Shown here: piece by piece, positions 37,263 through 45,520 of the stretch
Layout: the number at the start of each line of letters is the position of its first letter
Numbering within the stretch: position 1 is the stretch's first letter
NCBI RefSeq assembly: GCF_013409595.1
Contig: NZ_JACCBD010000001.1
Span: forward strand, 3,509,417 to 3,573,416
From: Leucobacter aridicollis
Lineage (GTDB): Bacteria > Actinomycetota > Actinomycetes > Actinomycetales > Microbacteriaceae
Direction: 5' to 3'
Length of the DNA: 64,000 nucleotides
Position numbers and translations under genes: made by a program
Notes under the pieces: model-generated
Database searches by the model: none
Told to the model about the DNA's origin: nothing
Seen by the model: the letters and a program-made list of their open reading frames with translations, nothing else

Positions 37263-37554
37263 TGTGGTCAGGATCTGCGCTCTCGTGCTCGTGGACGGTG
37301 CGGGGCTGTTCCGTGGCGAGGCGTGCCCCGTCACCCAGGCTAGGATTATTCGTTTGGCGGCAGATCAGTCCAGGGGGATGAGATTTGCTGCCGAATTCAT
37401 CCCAAGAGGATGAAGAGACCACTGGGCCCAGCCCATATGGTGAATCGTGCCCTGCGGAGCTGCATGGGTCGTGGCCCATTGGCACACCATCGGGTGTTGT
37501 ACAGCGATGCGTTGTCGCGTGGGCCCAACATAGTGAACATCAGAAAGAAATAAC
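37263..37554. promoter_or_regulatory. Divergent intergenic region, decarboxylase / amino acid permease
   Basis: This 292-base gap must hold both promoters. TAGGAT (37341-37346, plus strand) is a possible -10. The palindrome TGGGCCCA occurs at 37423-37430 and again at 37520-37527, 97 bases apart and flanking the permease side. GGGATGA (37376-37382) and TCATCCC (37397-37403) form a short inverted repeat. No coding region is supported here. Confidence 0.35.
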
Positions 37555-38799
37555 ATGACTACCGCTATCAAGCCGGGCGCAGGCGCCCAGACGGCGACGG
37601 CCAAGACGCATAGCACCGCGATCACCTTCTGGCAGGGTGTTGCGATCATCTTCGGCGCAAACATCGGCGCGGGAATTCTCGCACTTCCCTACGGCGCGCG
37701 CAGCGGCGGCTTTCCCGCGCTGCTGATCGCCCTGATCGTCGCCGGCTTCCTCACCACGGCATCCATGCTCTACGTCGCCGAAGTTGCGTTGCGAACGAAG
37801 GAGCCGCTGCAGCTCGCCGGCCTCGCCAAGAAGTACCTGGGCAATGTGGGATCGTGGTTGGTGTTCGCGGGAGTCGCCGTAAACGGACTCGGCGCGCTCA
37901 TCGCGTATACCTCGGGCTCCGGGAGGATCCTTTCTGAGTTGCTCGGCCTGCCCGAAGCGGTTGGCAGTCTCCTCTTCTTCATCCCGGGTGTGCTTGTCGT
38001 GTGGTTTGGACTCCAGGCGACTGGGCGCTCTGAGCAGGCGATCACGATTGCGATGCTCGTGCTGATTCTCGTGCTCTGTGGCTGGACGTTCTTCGGCCCC
38101 GGCATCGATATTGCGAACGTTACCTACGTGCAGCCGTTCTTCATCATTCCAATCGTGAACCTTGCGGTGTTCGCGTTCATCGCTCAGTACACCGTTCCTG
38201 AACTCGCGCGCGGTCTCGCGGAAACGAACCCACGCGCGTTGCCCCGGGCGATCGTCGTTGGTATGTGTGCAACGGGATTCCTCCTCGCACTGGTTCCGCT
38301 TGCCGCGCTTGGAATGATGGGGCGCGAAGGCATCACCGAGGTGGTTACTGTCGCCTGGGGTCAGGAACTTGGGTCCGCCGCGTACTACCTGGCGAACATC
38401 TTCGCCGTCCTTGCAATGATGACCTCCTTTTGGGCGATCGCACTCACGCTGATGACAAACATCTTCGACCGGTTCAAGTGGCCCTCCGAGGGGGCGCCTG
38501 GATACCGTGTCGCCGCGATTGCGATTGTCGCGATTCCTGCGTTTCTCATTGGGGTGTTCAAGCTCGCCGGCTTCGTGTCGGCCCTTGGATACGCCGGTGG
38601 GTTTGCGGGTGCGATCATGTCGATTGTTCCCGTGCTCATGCTGCACCGAGCGCGTAAGCACGGTGACCAGGAACCCGCGTGGCAGGCGGGATGGGTGTCG
38701 CATCCGATCGTTCAGGGCCTCCTGATCCTGGTATTTGGCCTTGCGTTTGTGTACTCGCTGGTGTCAGCGTTCGGCCTCGTCCCTGACGGCTGGGCCTAA
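37555..38799 (+). CDS. Aromatic amino acid / Trp-Tyr-Ser type permease (HAAAP/APC superfamily)
   Basis: A 414-residue protein with eleven membrane helices. Helix 1 has the unwound motif IFGANIGAGILALPYG that coordinates substrate in this superfamily. The C-terminal part has a conserved ALGYAGGFAGAIMSIVPVLML segment. Such carriers import amino acids (aromatic or serine/threonine) with H+ or Na+. The stop and the next ATG share a base (TAATG), so the acetamidase-like gene is translationally coupled; this suggests the permease brings in a substrate for that enzyme or its precursor. AAAGAAA is a weak ribosome site before the ATG. Confidence 0.85.
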   Translation: MTTAIKPGAGAQTATAKTHSTAITFWQGVAIIFGANIGAGILALPYGARSGGFPALLIALIVAGFLTTASMLYVAEVALRTKEPLQLAGLAKKYLGNVGSWLVFAGVAVNGLGALIAYTSGSGRILSELLGLPEAVGSLLFFIPGVLVVWFGLQATGRSEQAITIAMLVLILVLCGWTFFGPGIDIANVTYVQPFFIIPIVNLAVFAFIAQYTVPELARGLAETNPRALPRAIVVGMCATGFLLALVPLAALGMMGREGITEVVTVAWGQELGSAAYYLANIFAVLAMMTSFWAIALTLMTNIFDRFKWPSEGAPGYRVAAIAIVAIPAFLIGVFKLAGFVSALGYAGGFAGAIMSIVPVLMLHRARKHGDQEPAWQAGWVSHPIVQGLLILVFGLAFVYSLVSAFGLVPDGWA

Positions 38800-39719
38800 T
38801 GCGCCGCATCCCTGCGACATCCGCGATCACGGCGTTCTCAGCTCACAATGAGCCGGTCGCCGTGGTCGCGCTTGGTGAGTCGTTCGAATGCGAGACGCAG
38901 GACTGCTATGCGGGACAGATCACCTCCGAAGCAGTGCTACGTCCGCACATCGACATGGCTCATTTCAACCGTGCGACCGGCCCCGTGTACGTTGAGGGCG
39001 TGCGCGCGGGGGCGATGATTCGCGTCGAGGTCGAGGCCATAGAGCTCGCTGATACGGGCATCATGGCGCTGTCGCCGGGTCTAGGGGTGCTCGGGGACCG
39101 CATCAGCGTGCCAAGCACTCGGCTAGTGCCGATACGAGATGGGCACGCCTGGGTGACTCCCGCCACGCCCGTTGCGTTGGCGCCAATGATTGGGGTCCTT
39201 GGCGTGGCTCCGAGTGGAGAACCTGTTGGCTCTTCTTGGCCGGGTACACACGGCGGAAATCTCGATACTCGCCTGCTTCAAGCCGGCACCGCCCTCTTCT
39301 TGCGCGCTCGCCACGACGGCGCCTTGCTTGCGGTAGGCGATCTGCATGCTGTGCAAGGTGATGGCGAACTCGGCGGAACTGGCGTCGAGATTGCCGGCCG
39401 CGTACGCTTGCGCGTTGAACGGGCTGTTGTTCAAGGCGAAGAAATGTATGCGGGAGAACTGCCAGCGCTGCGCCACGAGGGCGGGCTGAGCTTGCTTGCG
39501 AGTGCGGCGACAATCGAAGAGGCCATCCGCACGGGCTTTGCGGCTGCAGTTGATGTGATCCAGGTTTGGCAGGGACTTGCCTGGGAAGACGCGTACCGCA
39601 CAGCCAGCCTAATCGTCCGTTCTGAAGTGAGTCAGGCAGTAAACCCGCTTGTTACGGCGAGGATCACGATCCCGCGCGAGTGGTGCCCGGAACCACTGTT
39701 TGACGAGGGGCGCGCGTGA
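38799..39719 (+). CDS. Acetamidase/formamidase family amidohydrolase
   Basis: A 306-residue member of the acetamidase/formamidase fold. Visible landmarks are ETQDCYAGQI near the N-terminus, the NRATGPVYVEGVRAGAMIRV strand, GTHGGNLDTRLL with the metal-binding His-Asp, and GDLHAVQGDGELGGTGVE with the catalytic Asp/His/Glu group. These enzymes cleave small amides to acid and ammonia. The coupling to an amino acid permease suggests an amide derived from an amino acid, for example a formyl or acetamide product, but this is inference. The stop overlaps the GTG of the following regulator gene. Confidence 0.88.
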   Translation: MRRIPATSAITAFSAHNEPVAVVALGESFECETQDCYAGQITSEAVLRPHIDMAHFNRATGPVYVEGVRAGAMIRVEVEAIELADTGIMALSPGLGVLGDRISVPSTRLVPIRDGHAWVTPATPVALAPMIGVLGVAPSGEPVGSSWPGTHGGNLDTRLLQAGTALFLRARHDGALLAVGDLHAVQGDGELGGTGVEIAGRVRLRVERAVVQGEEMYAGELPALRHEGGLSLLASAATIEEAIRTGFAAAVDVIQVWQGLAWEDAYRTASLIVRSEVSQAVNPLVTARITIPREWCPEPLFDEGRA

Positions 39720-40327
39720 CGGGCATGGTCAAGATCGTGATTGTCGAGGACCACCCGATCGTGCGCCTCGGGCTGGCGACCGTGCTCGGCGCGCACGAGG
39801 ATCTCAGCGTCGTCGCAGAGGCGACGGACTCCGGAGCTGCGCTCGCCGCAGTCGCCAACACCTCACCGGATCTGGTGATTCTTCCATTGCGGCTTGGCGG
39901 CGTGCGCGATGGGCTTGAGCTCTGCCGCGAGATCAAGTCCTTCGAGCTCGGGCCGCGCGTGATGATGTACACGTCGTACACGAGCCATTCGGACGCGACG
40001 CTCGCGTTTCTGTCGGGCGCCGACAGTTTCCTCACGAAGGATCACCCCGAAGGGCGGCTCGTCGAGACCGTCCGGGCGACGGCTCGCGGCAGCAGGGTGT
40101 GGAACGTCACGACTGACACCGGGGTCAGCGCCAGGAGCCTGGAGGAGCGCGTTCAGCGCACGGCCCTCACCGCCCGCGAGCAGGAGGTGCTCGGGTTCAT
40201 GCTGCAGCGCTACACGAACTCGGAGATCGCCAAGGAGCTGTTCGTCGGGGTGCCGACCGTGAAGACGCACGTCTCAAACGTGCTGCAGAAGCTCGGCATC
40301 GACAGCCGGCGGGCGCTCTTCGGCTGA
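39716..40327 (+). CDS. LuxR-type response regulator with degenerate receiver
   Basis: A 203-residue regulator in the NarL/FixJ layout: receiver domain (about 4-125), linker, and LuxR helix-turn-helix (LTAREQEVLGFMLQRYTNSEIAKELFVGVPTVKTHVSNVLQKLG). The acidic pair (VEDHP), the switch Thr/Ser (MYTSYTS) and the Lys (FLTKDH) are present, but the phosphorylated Asp is replaced by Pro: the beta3 strand reads PDLVILPLRL where DLRL is expected. So ordinary phosphorylation is not possible and the protein may act constitutively or by ligand. It is coupled to the amidase gene (GTGA overlap); an ATG at 39725 is an alternative start. No histidine kinase is nearby. Confidence 0.92.
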   Translation: MTGMVKIVIVEDHPIVRLGLATVLGAHEDLSVVAEATDSGAALAAVANTSPDLVILPLRLGGVRDGLELCREIKSFELGPRVMMYTSYTSHSDATLAFLSGADSFLTKDHPEGRLVETVRATARGSRVWNVTTDTGVSARSLEERVQRTALTAREQEVLGFMLQRYTNSEIAKELFVGVPTVKTHVSNVLQKLGIDSRRALFG

Positions 40328-40453
40328 GCTGCAGCCTCGCGCCTGAGCTGGAGCCCTGTGTCTGAGTTGCAGCCCCGGCAGTCTGCGGCCCGTCTGAGTT
40401 GCAGCCCTGCCCTGCCACGTCCGCTCCTCCACGTCCGCTCCGCCACGTCCGGC
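40325..40453. repeat. Short direct-repeat arrays in non-coding patch
   Basis: TGAG(C/T)TGCAGCCC-like units start at 40325, 40344, 40363 and 40395 (spacing 19, 19, 32). CCACGTCCGCTC-like units start at 40415, 40429 and 40443 (spacing 14). Together with the palindrome and the GGCTGY repeat after it, they fill the gap between the regulator and the convergent methyltransferase gene. The first unit overlaps the regulator stop. Confidence 0.7.
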
Positions 40454-40465
40454 AACCCGATCGTC

Positions 40466-40526
40466 TGTGATCTGCAGATGCAATGCCCAAGTCCTAGGGG
40501 GTTGTGCATTGCATCTGCAGATCACA
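40466..40526. repeat. Long inverted repeat (20-bp arms) in non-coding patch
   Basis: TGTGATCTGCAGATGCAATG (40466-40485) and its exact reverse complement (40507-40526) flank a 21-base centre that includes CCTAGG. Each arm holds its own palindrome ATCTGCAGAT. It lies between convergent genes, so termination in both directions is possible, but neither side has a U-tract. A REP-like element or a site of a small mobile repeat are other options. A GGCTGY hexamer tract follows at 40538-40574. Confidence 0.75.
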
Positions 40527-40632
40527 TACCCAGTGCTGGCGGCTGCGGCTGTGGCTGTGGCCGCGGCTGTGGCGGGACAGGCAGAGGGTTGTGGCTGGGC
40601 AGTGAGGGGGCAGTGGGGAGCCCCCACAATCT

Positions 40633-41958
40633 CTACTCCGCGCGGCTGAAGACTGCGAGTGACTCGAAGTGGTGCGTGTGCGGGAAGATGTCGAACGCGC
40701 GCAGCTCGAGCAGATCGTAGCCCGAGTCGAGCAGCGACTTCGTGTCGCGGGAGAGCGCGACGGGATCGCAGGCGACGTAAACGATGTTTGCGGGTGCGAG
40801 CTCTGCGATCTGCGCGGTGACGTCGCCGCCGGCGCCCGAGCGTGGCGGGTCGAGCACGATGGTGCCACGGCGGAGGCGGTCGCGTACCGGCGCCGCCGCG
40901 TCGAGGAGCTCGGCGAGGTACCTGTCGACGCGCGCGGTCAGGGCGCGGGCGCCAACGATCTCGGAGAGGTTCTCCGCGGCGTTATCGGTCGCGTCGGGAT
41001 CAGACTCGACGGACGTGATCTTCAGGCCCGGTCCGGCTGCCTCGGCGACCGCCGCGGCCAGCAGCCCGGCGCCACCGTAGAGATCGAGGTTGCCGGCCGC
41101 CGGGTCGAACTGCCCGGCCTCGATGAGATCGGAGATCGCGTCGTGCACGGCGCCAAAGAGCATCGCCGGTGCTTCGCGGTGCACCTGCCAGAAGCCGCCC
41201 GCGCGGACGATGAAACCGCGATCCTCAACGAGTTCGGCGACGAGGTCCTTCTCGCCGCGGCGCTCCTTCTGGCCAAGCTCGGTGATGAGCATGCGCGGAT
41301 CGTCGTTTGCGGGGTCGATGAGGTCGATCGTCTGCAGGCCCTGCATCGCTTCGGCGAGCGGGGCGATCTGGTTGACCCCGTCCGTCGCGAGCGGCAGCGA
41401 GGACACTGGAACGACCGTGCGGCTGCGCGCAGCGTAGGGGCCGACAGCGCCGGTCTCGGGATCGACGTGCAGGCGGACGCGCGTGCGGTATCCGAGGCCG
41501 TTCGCCTCGTCGTCGCCGTCGGCGGCCTCGACGAGCTCGGCGAGGGTCTCTTGGAAGTCCTCGCCCTCCTCGCCCGCGAGCTCGATGTCCCCAAAGCGCG
41601 CCATCGAGTCGACGAGCACCTCGGCCTTGAGCACGCGCTGGCGCGCGAGGTCGATATGGCCAAACTCGGCGCCCCCGGCCCGCTCGGCAGGGTCCCGCTC
41701 GAGCGAGGCCTCGTCCCAGACGTGCTCGCGGCGATCCTCAGACGCGTCGAGCACCCGTGTGACCGCGGCGCGGGCGAACGACTTCTTCTTCTGGTCGGTG
41801 ACGCGCGCGAGCACACGCTCCCCGGGGATCGCGTCGGCGACGAACACCACGCGCCCGTCGTGGCGAGCGACGCTCACGCCGCCGTGGGCAATTCCGGTGA
41901 TTTCGAGCTCGATCTCGGAGCCGATTTCGAGGGGCGTGCTTTCGCGCTGTTCTGACAT
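40633..41958 (-). CDS. TrmA/RlmD-type class I SAM-dependent RNA methyltransferase (uracil-5)
   Basis: A 441-residue enzyme from the ATG at 41958. An N-terminal TRAM-like RNA-binding domain (IELEITGIAHGGVSVARHDGRVVFV) precedes the catalytic domain, with the SAM-binding motif DLYGGAGLLAAAVAE, the motif DPPRSGAG and the nucleophile Cys in VYVACDPVALSRD, plus the C-terminal HTHHFESLA with the base-accepting Glu. The family forms 5-methyluridine in tRNA or 23S rRNA; which RNA is modified cannot be told. It lies alone, convergent with the response regulator, next to the repeat patch. Confidence 0.92.
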   Translation of the reverse strand: MSEQRESTPLEIGSEIELEITGIAHGGVSVARHDGRVVFVADAIPGERVLARVTDQKKKSFARAAVTRVLDASEDRREHVWDEASLERDPAERAGGAEFGHIDLARQRVLKAEVLVDSMARFGDIELAGEEGEDFQETLAELVEAADGDDEANGLGYRTRVRLHVDPETGAVGPYAARSRTVVPVSSLPLATDGVNQIAPLAEAMQGLQTIDLIDPANDDPRMLITELGQKERRGEKDLVAELVEDRGFIVRAGGFWQVHREAPAMLFGAVHDAISDLIEAGQFDPAAGNLDLYGGAGLLAAAVAEAAGPGLKITSVESDPDATDNAAENLSEIVGARALTARVDRYLAELLDAAAPVRDRLRRGTIVLDPPRSGAGGDVTAQIAELAPANIVYVACDPVALSRDTKSLLDSGYDLLELRAFDIFPHTHHFESLAVFSRAE

Positions 41959-42003
41959 AGGTCCTATTCTCCCACGCAAGTTCAGTGGTCGCGCCTGGCA
42001 ACG

Positions 42004-42036
42004 AAAAAGGGGCCAGGTAGCGAACTACCTGGCCCC
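42004..42036 (-). terminator. Intrinsic terminator of the lipoprotein gene
   Basis: A perfect 12-bp stem (42009-42020 with 42025-42036) with a 4-nt loop. Read on the minus strand it is followed by CCTTTTT, a proper U-tract. It starts 16 bases after the stop of the lipoprotein gene. Confidence 0.9.
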
Positions 42037-42051
42037 CGATCGACGGGAAAC

Positions 42052-42855
42052 CTAGCCCTGCAGCGAGGACGCGTCCGCGATCTCATCCTTCGCGGGGGCC
42101 TCGACCTTCACGGGCTCGCCCCACTTCGTGTACTCCTGAGTGCCGGTGCCCATGCCGCCGACGTTCGGCATGACGATGCGGCGGGGCAGGTCGTCGGGGC
42201 CGACGAACATGTCGTAGACCATCGACTCGCCGATGGTGGAGACGAGGGTGTCGATGTCGACGCCCTCCTGCGGCTGCGCCTCGAACATCTTGCGCGTGTC
42301 GAGCGTGAGCGTCAGCTGCGTGGTCTTTACGCCATCGATCTCAGGGCCCTCGGGATCCGCCGTGAAGTCGGTGAGCGCGTCGCCGAAGCCCTCGACCTGC
42401 GACCCCGGGTTGACCTGGTCGAGGATCGCGCCGATGTCGCCGGCGCCGCCGGGCATCGTCGAGAGGTCGAGGAACTTGCCGCCCGACAGCTCTCCCATGT
42501 TCATGTACATCTTGCCGTCGACGACGCGGATGTCGCCGTCCATGCCGCCCGAGTTCATCTTCATCTGCATCTGGACCTTCTTCGGGTCCTTGTCGATGAC
42601 GACGTCAGCCTCGACGGCGCCCTCGACGGAATCGCCCATCTGCATCGTCATGTGCACCGAACCGGCCGCAAACTGGGCGTCCGCGATGCGTTGCGCGAAG
42701 TCATCCTGCGTAAGCGGGGTGCCCTTCGCAGCCGGCTCCTGGGTGGTGGTCGAGCCGCCGTCGGCCGGGGCCGAAGGGGAGCTGCACCCGGTGAGCGCGA
42801 GCCCGCCAGCGAGCAGAACGGACGTGATGAGTGTGGCCTTGCGTGAAAGCTTCAT
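42052..42855 (-). CDS. LppX/LprAFG-like lipoprotein
   Basis: A 267-residue secreted lipoprotein: signal peptide with lipobox LTGC (lipidated Cys24), a Ser/Thr-rich spacer, and a domain that resembles the LppX/LprG/LolA-type half-barrel, with strands such as GSVHMTMQMGD, DGDIRVVDGKMYMNMGE and a TKWGEPVKVEAP end. In mycobacteria these proteins carry lipids or glycolipids across the envelope. The N-terminal strands are rich in Met and the ligand is not known. TACCGT ends six bases before the ATG, so it is probably leaderless. It is divergent from the Maf gene and has its own terminator. Confidence 0.82.
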   Translation of the reverse strand: MKLSRKATLITSVLLAGGLALTGCSSPSAPADGGSTTTQEPAAKGTPLTQDDFAQRIADAQFAAGSVHMTMQMGDSVEGAVEADVVIDKDPKKVQMQMKMNSGGMDGDIRVVDGKMYMNMGELSGGKFLDLSTMPGGAGDIGAILDQVNPGSQVEGFGDALTDFTADPEGPEIDGVKTTQLTLTLDTRKMFEAQPQEGVDIDTLVSTIGESMVYDMFVGPDDLPRRIVMPNVGGMGTGTQEYTKWGEPVKVEAPAKDEIADASSLQG

Positions 42856-42934
42856 GCTCTAACGGTAACCCCAGCAGCCGACATTTCGCGATTCATCAGC
42901 GTGAATTGCGTATGTATTGCATAGGCTGGCGGGT

Positions 42935-43639
42935 ATGCGTTTGATCCTCGCCTCGACCTCCCCCGCTCGCCTGTCGGTGCTCCGAGGCGCCGGAATTGAG
43001 CCCGCGTGCTTCGCGCCGGAAGTGGACGAGGACGCGGAGGTACGCGAGCGGGAAGCCGAGCTCGGCCGGGCGCTCACGGCGCCTGAACTCACCGAGTACC
43101 TCGGGCGGCTGAAGGCCGAAGACGTTACCAGACGGTATGCGGAGGAGATCGCCGCCCTCGGTGGCGGCCTGGTGCTCGGCGGCGACTCGATGTTCCTCCT
43201 CGGTGACGAGGTGCTCGGCAAGCCACACGTGCCCGAGGTTGCGCTTGAGCGCTCGAAGCAGCACCGCGGCCACACCGGGATCCTGCACTCCGGTCACTGG
43301 CTCATCGACTGCACCGGCGGCCCGGCCGACGGTGACGCAGCACGGCTCCCGCTGGCAGACTTTGACGGGGCGCCCGCCGTCGGCAGCGTCGATACGGCGA
43401 CAGTCACCCTCGCTGCCGACGTCACGGACACGGAACTCGCACGCTACGTTGCGACCGGCGAGCCACTCAAGCTCGCGGGCGGATTCGCGATCGACGGCCT
43501 CGCTGGCGCGTTCATCGAGAAGATCGAAGGAGCGCCCAGCTGCGTCATGGGCCTCTCGCTCCCGGCGCTTCGGCGTCTCGTGCTCGACCTCGGCCACGAT
43601 TACACGGCCTTGTGGAGCGGCGGCTCACCGCTGGCCTGA
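42935..43639 (+). CDS. maf: Maf-family nucleoside triphosphate pyrophosphatase
   Basis: A 234-residue protein from the ATG at 42935 (TAGGCT ends seven bases upstream, probably leaderless). It opens with LILASTSPARLSVLRGAGI, close to the Maf signature ASxSPRR, has GGDSMFLL for the GADT catalytic motif, GKPH, and the C-terminal GGFAIDGLAGAFIEKIEG loop. Maf proteins hydrolyse dTTP, UTP or modified pyrimidine nucleotides and are linked to septum control. It is longer than the usual 190-210 residues by an N-terminal-half insert. A weak hairpin follows. Confidence 0.9.
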   Translation: MRLILASTSPARLSVLRGAGIEPACFAPEVDEDAEVREREAELGRALTAPELTEYLGRLKAEDVTRRYAEEIAALGGGLVLGGDSMFLLGDEVLGKPHVPEVALERSKQHRGHTGILHSGHWLIDCTGGPADGDAARLPLADFDGAPAVGSVDTATVTLAADVTDTELARYVATGEPLKLAGGFAIDGLAGAFIEKIEGAPSCVMGLSLPALRRLVLDLGHDYTALWSGGSPLA

Positions 43640-43668
43640 CACGCTGCGCCCCTCCTGCCAAGCACTCC

Positions 43669-43685
43669 AACCCGGTGCCCGGGTT
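43669..43685 (+). terminator. Possible hairpin terminator after maf
   Basis: AACCCGG-TGC-CCGGGTT forms a 7-bp stem 30 bases after the stop; there is no U-tract. The rest of the gap up to 43878 contains no gene that I can support and presumably holds the pilin promoter. Confidence 0.4.
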
Positions 43686-43878
43686 ACTGCACTTTCTCGT
43701 AGCCCTACTGCAGCGGCGATTCGCGGACTGACGGCGTCATACGCTGACCGAACAGTGCGTCTGCGATCGTCCCCGCGTTCCCCGGTGATTCAGTCTCTGG
43801 CGCCTGAATCGCCCCGGCCGACGTGAGTCGTGGGCGCGACAGCACGCCGGCGGCAGCGCCAGGAAGGGTACACGCAGC

Positions 43879-45453
43879 ATGAATTCAACGAGCAGGCCGA
43901 GGAGAGCGCTCGCGCTTTTGGGCGTTGCGGCGATCGCAGCGGGCGCGCTCGGCGTTGGCACGGCACCCGCGATGGCGGCACCCGGCGACGGCGGCACGGG
44001 CAGCATCACCGTGCACAAGCACGAATACACCGGGACCGTTCTCGGCCCCAACGACGGCACCGAACTCGACCTGTCGGGGCAGACCGTGAACGGACTCGTT
44101 GCCGGATTCACCGTCTGCGCTATCAACGGAATCGACCTGTCGAAGTCGGCCGACTGGAAGCGCGTCAACGCATTGGTCGCCACCGGTGGGATCGGGCCTG
44201 GCGCGCGTCCAGCGGTCACCGAGGGCGGGACGCCGCTCACGCTGAGCTGCGGAATCGAGAAGCCGACGCGAGCTGGCGACGGAGTCGCGAAATTTGACGG
44301 TCTCTCAGCGGATCGCGCATACGTTGTGTACGAAAGCACTCCGCCGGCGAACGCGCTGCAGACGGCGCAGCCAACGATCGTCACCGTGCCGCTTCCGAGC
44401 CCCAACAAAGAAGAGTGGAACTACCACCCACATATCTACCCCAAGAATTCGATCGTCGGCAGCGGCGCGACGAAGGGCGGGGCGCTGGTGACGGGGAAGG
44501 TCTCCTACGGCATCACCGTGCCCATCAAGCCCCTGCCGGACGGCGAGCAGTACTGGGAAGTGCGGATCGACGATCAGCTCTCCGAGCACCTTGTCTACGA
44601 CTCCGTGGCGACAGCGAGGCTGACGGGGGCTGACGGGAAGGCAGTCTCGCTCGTCGTTGGCGTTGACTACACCGTGACCCCGGCATCGAACGTCGCAAAG
44701 ACGAAGGTCGAGCTGGTGCTGCTCGCGCCCGGGCTCGCGAAGTACAACGCGAACATCGGCGGCAAGCTGGTGCTCTCGTTCCGCACGGGTATGAAAGCCG
44801 GTGGATCGACCGCGAACCGCGCACTTATCACCCTCAACGGCGTCTCGTCGCTGGGAAGCGGAGCCCGCTCTTCCCGGGCCGCGAATCTCGGGGGTCCGAT
44901 CGAGATCGAGAACCCCGAGTACCCGTTCACGAACCAGCACTATCGGGCGAAGGACAGTAAGACCGGTGACCCGATCGCCGGCGTCGGCTTCACGACCTAC
45001 CTGCACCCGATACTGGACGGCACCTCGTGCCCCGCAGACCCCGAGGAGCTACGCGAGATCTCGCCCTCCTGGTGGGAGCTGGCCCAGCCATGGATTGAGT
45101 TTGACGACTTCTTTGTCGTGAGCTCGCCCGACACCGTCACCACCGATGCAGCAGGCTTCGCCCACATTATCAAGTGGAACCAGGGGACCGTCGGCTCCGC
45201 TACCTACTGCGCGTACGTCGACGTGGTGCCTGATGGCTACAGGGCACCCGCGGCCCCGACCCTGTTCAAGGTGACGCATGACGATATGGAGATTCCGGTA
45301 CTTCTTGAGCGGTCTGAGATCAAGCCCGGCGAGCTCCCAGCCCTCCCGGTGACCGGCGCAGCGGGCACCGCTGGGCTGATTGGCGGCGGCGCTGTGCTGC
45401 TGCTCGCCGCTGGCGTGCTCGCGCTTCGGCGGGGGCGTGTCGCTCAGCAGTAG
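43879..45453 (+). CDS. LPVTG-anchored major pilin-like protein (SpaH/EbpB type)
   Basis: A 524-residue secreted protein: signal peptide (1 to about 33, APAMA), an opening strand GSITVHKHEYTG typical of Gram-positive pilins, a pilin-type motif HIYPKN with the polymerising Lys189, a CnaB-like domain after FTNQHYRAKDSKTGDPIAGVGF, and the sorting signal LPVTG (489-493), a helix and RRGR. Pilins of this type are joined by a class C sortase through the YPK lysine. No class C sortase or minor pilin is in the window, so either a distant sortase assembles it or it is anchored as a monomer. Four or more cysteines are present. A terminator follows. Confidence 0.88.
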   Translation: MNSTSRPRRALALLGVAAIAAGALGVGTAPAMAAPGDGGTGSITVHKHEYTGTVLGPNDGTELDLSGQTVNGLVAGFTVCAINGIDLSKSADWKRVNALVATGGIGPGARPAVTEGGTPLTLSCGIEKPTRAGDGVAKFDGLSADRAYVVYESTPPANALQTAQPTIVTVPLPSPNKEEWNYHPHIYPKNSIVGSGATKGGALVTGKVSYGITVPIKPLPDGEQYWEVRIDDQLSEHLVYDSVATARLTGADGKAVSLVVGVDYTVTPASNVAKTKVELVLLAPGLAKYNANIGGKLVLSFRTGMKAGGSTANRALITLNGVSSLGSGARSSRAANLGGPIEIENPEYPFTNQHYRAKDSKTGDPIAGVGFTTYLHPILDGTSCPADPEELREISPSWWELAQPWIEFDDFFVVSSPDTVTTDAAGFAHIIKWNQGTVGSATYCAYVDVVPDGYRAPAAPTLFKVTHDDMEIPVLLERSEIKPGELPALPVTGAAGTAGLIGGGAVLLLAAGVLALRRGRVAQQ

Positions 45454-45467
45454 CACGCGGGCCCTCC

Positions 45468-45507
45468 GCGAGGGGCGGTCTCACCTTCGGGTGAGGCCGC
45501 CCCTCGC
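45468..45507. terminator. Hairpin terminator after the pilin gene
   Basis: An 18-bp stem (one G-U pair) with a TTCG tetraloop, 15 bases after the pilin stop. It also lies just beyond the end of the convergent PucR gene and may serve both. Confidence 0.8.
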
Positions 45508-45520
45508 GCATTGTGGCCCG

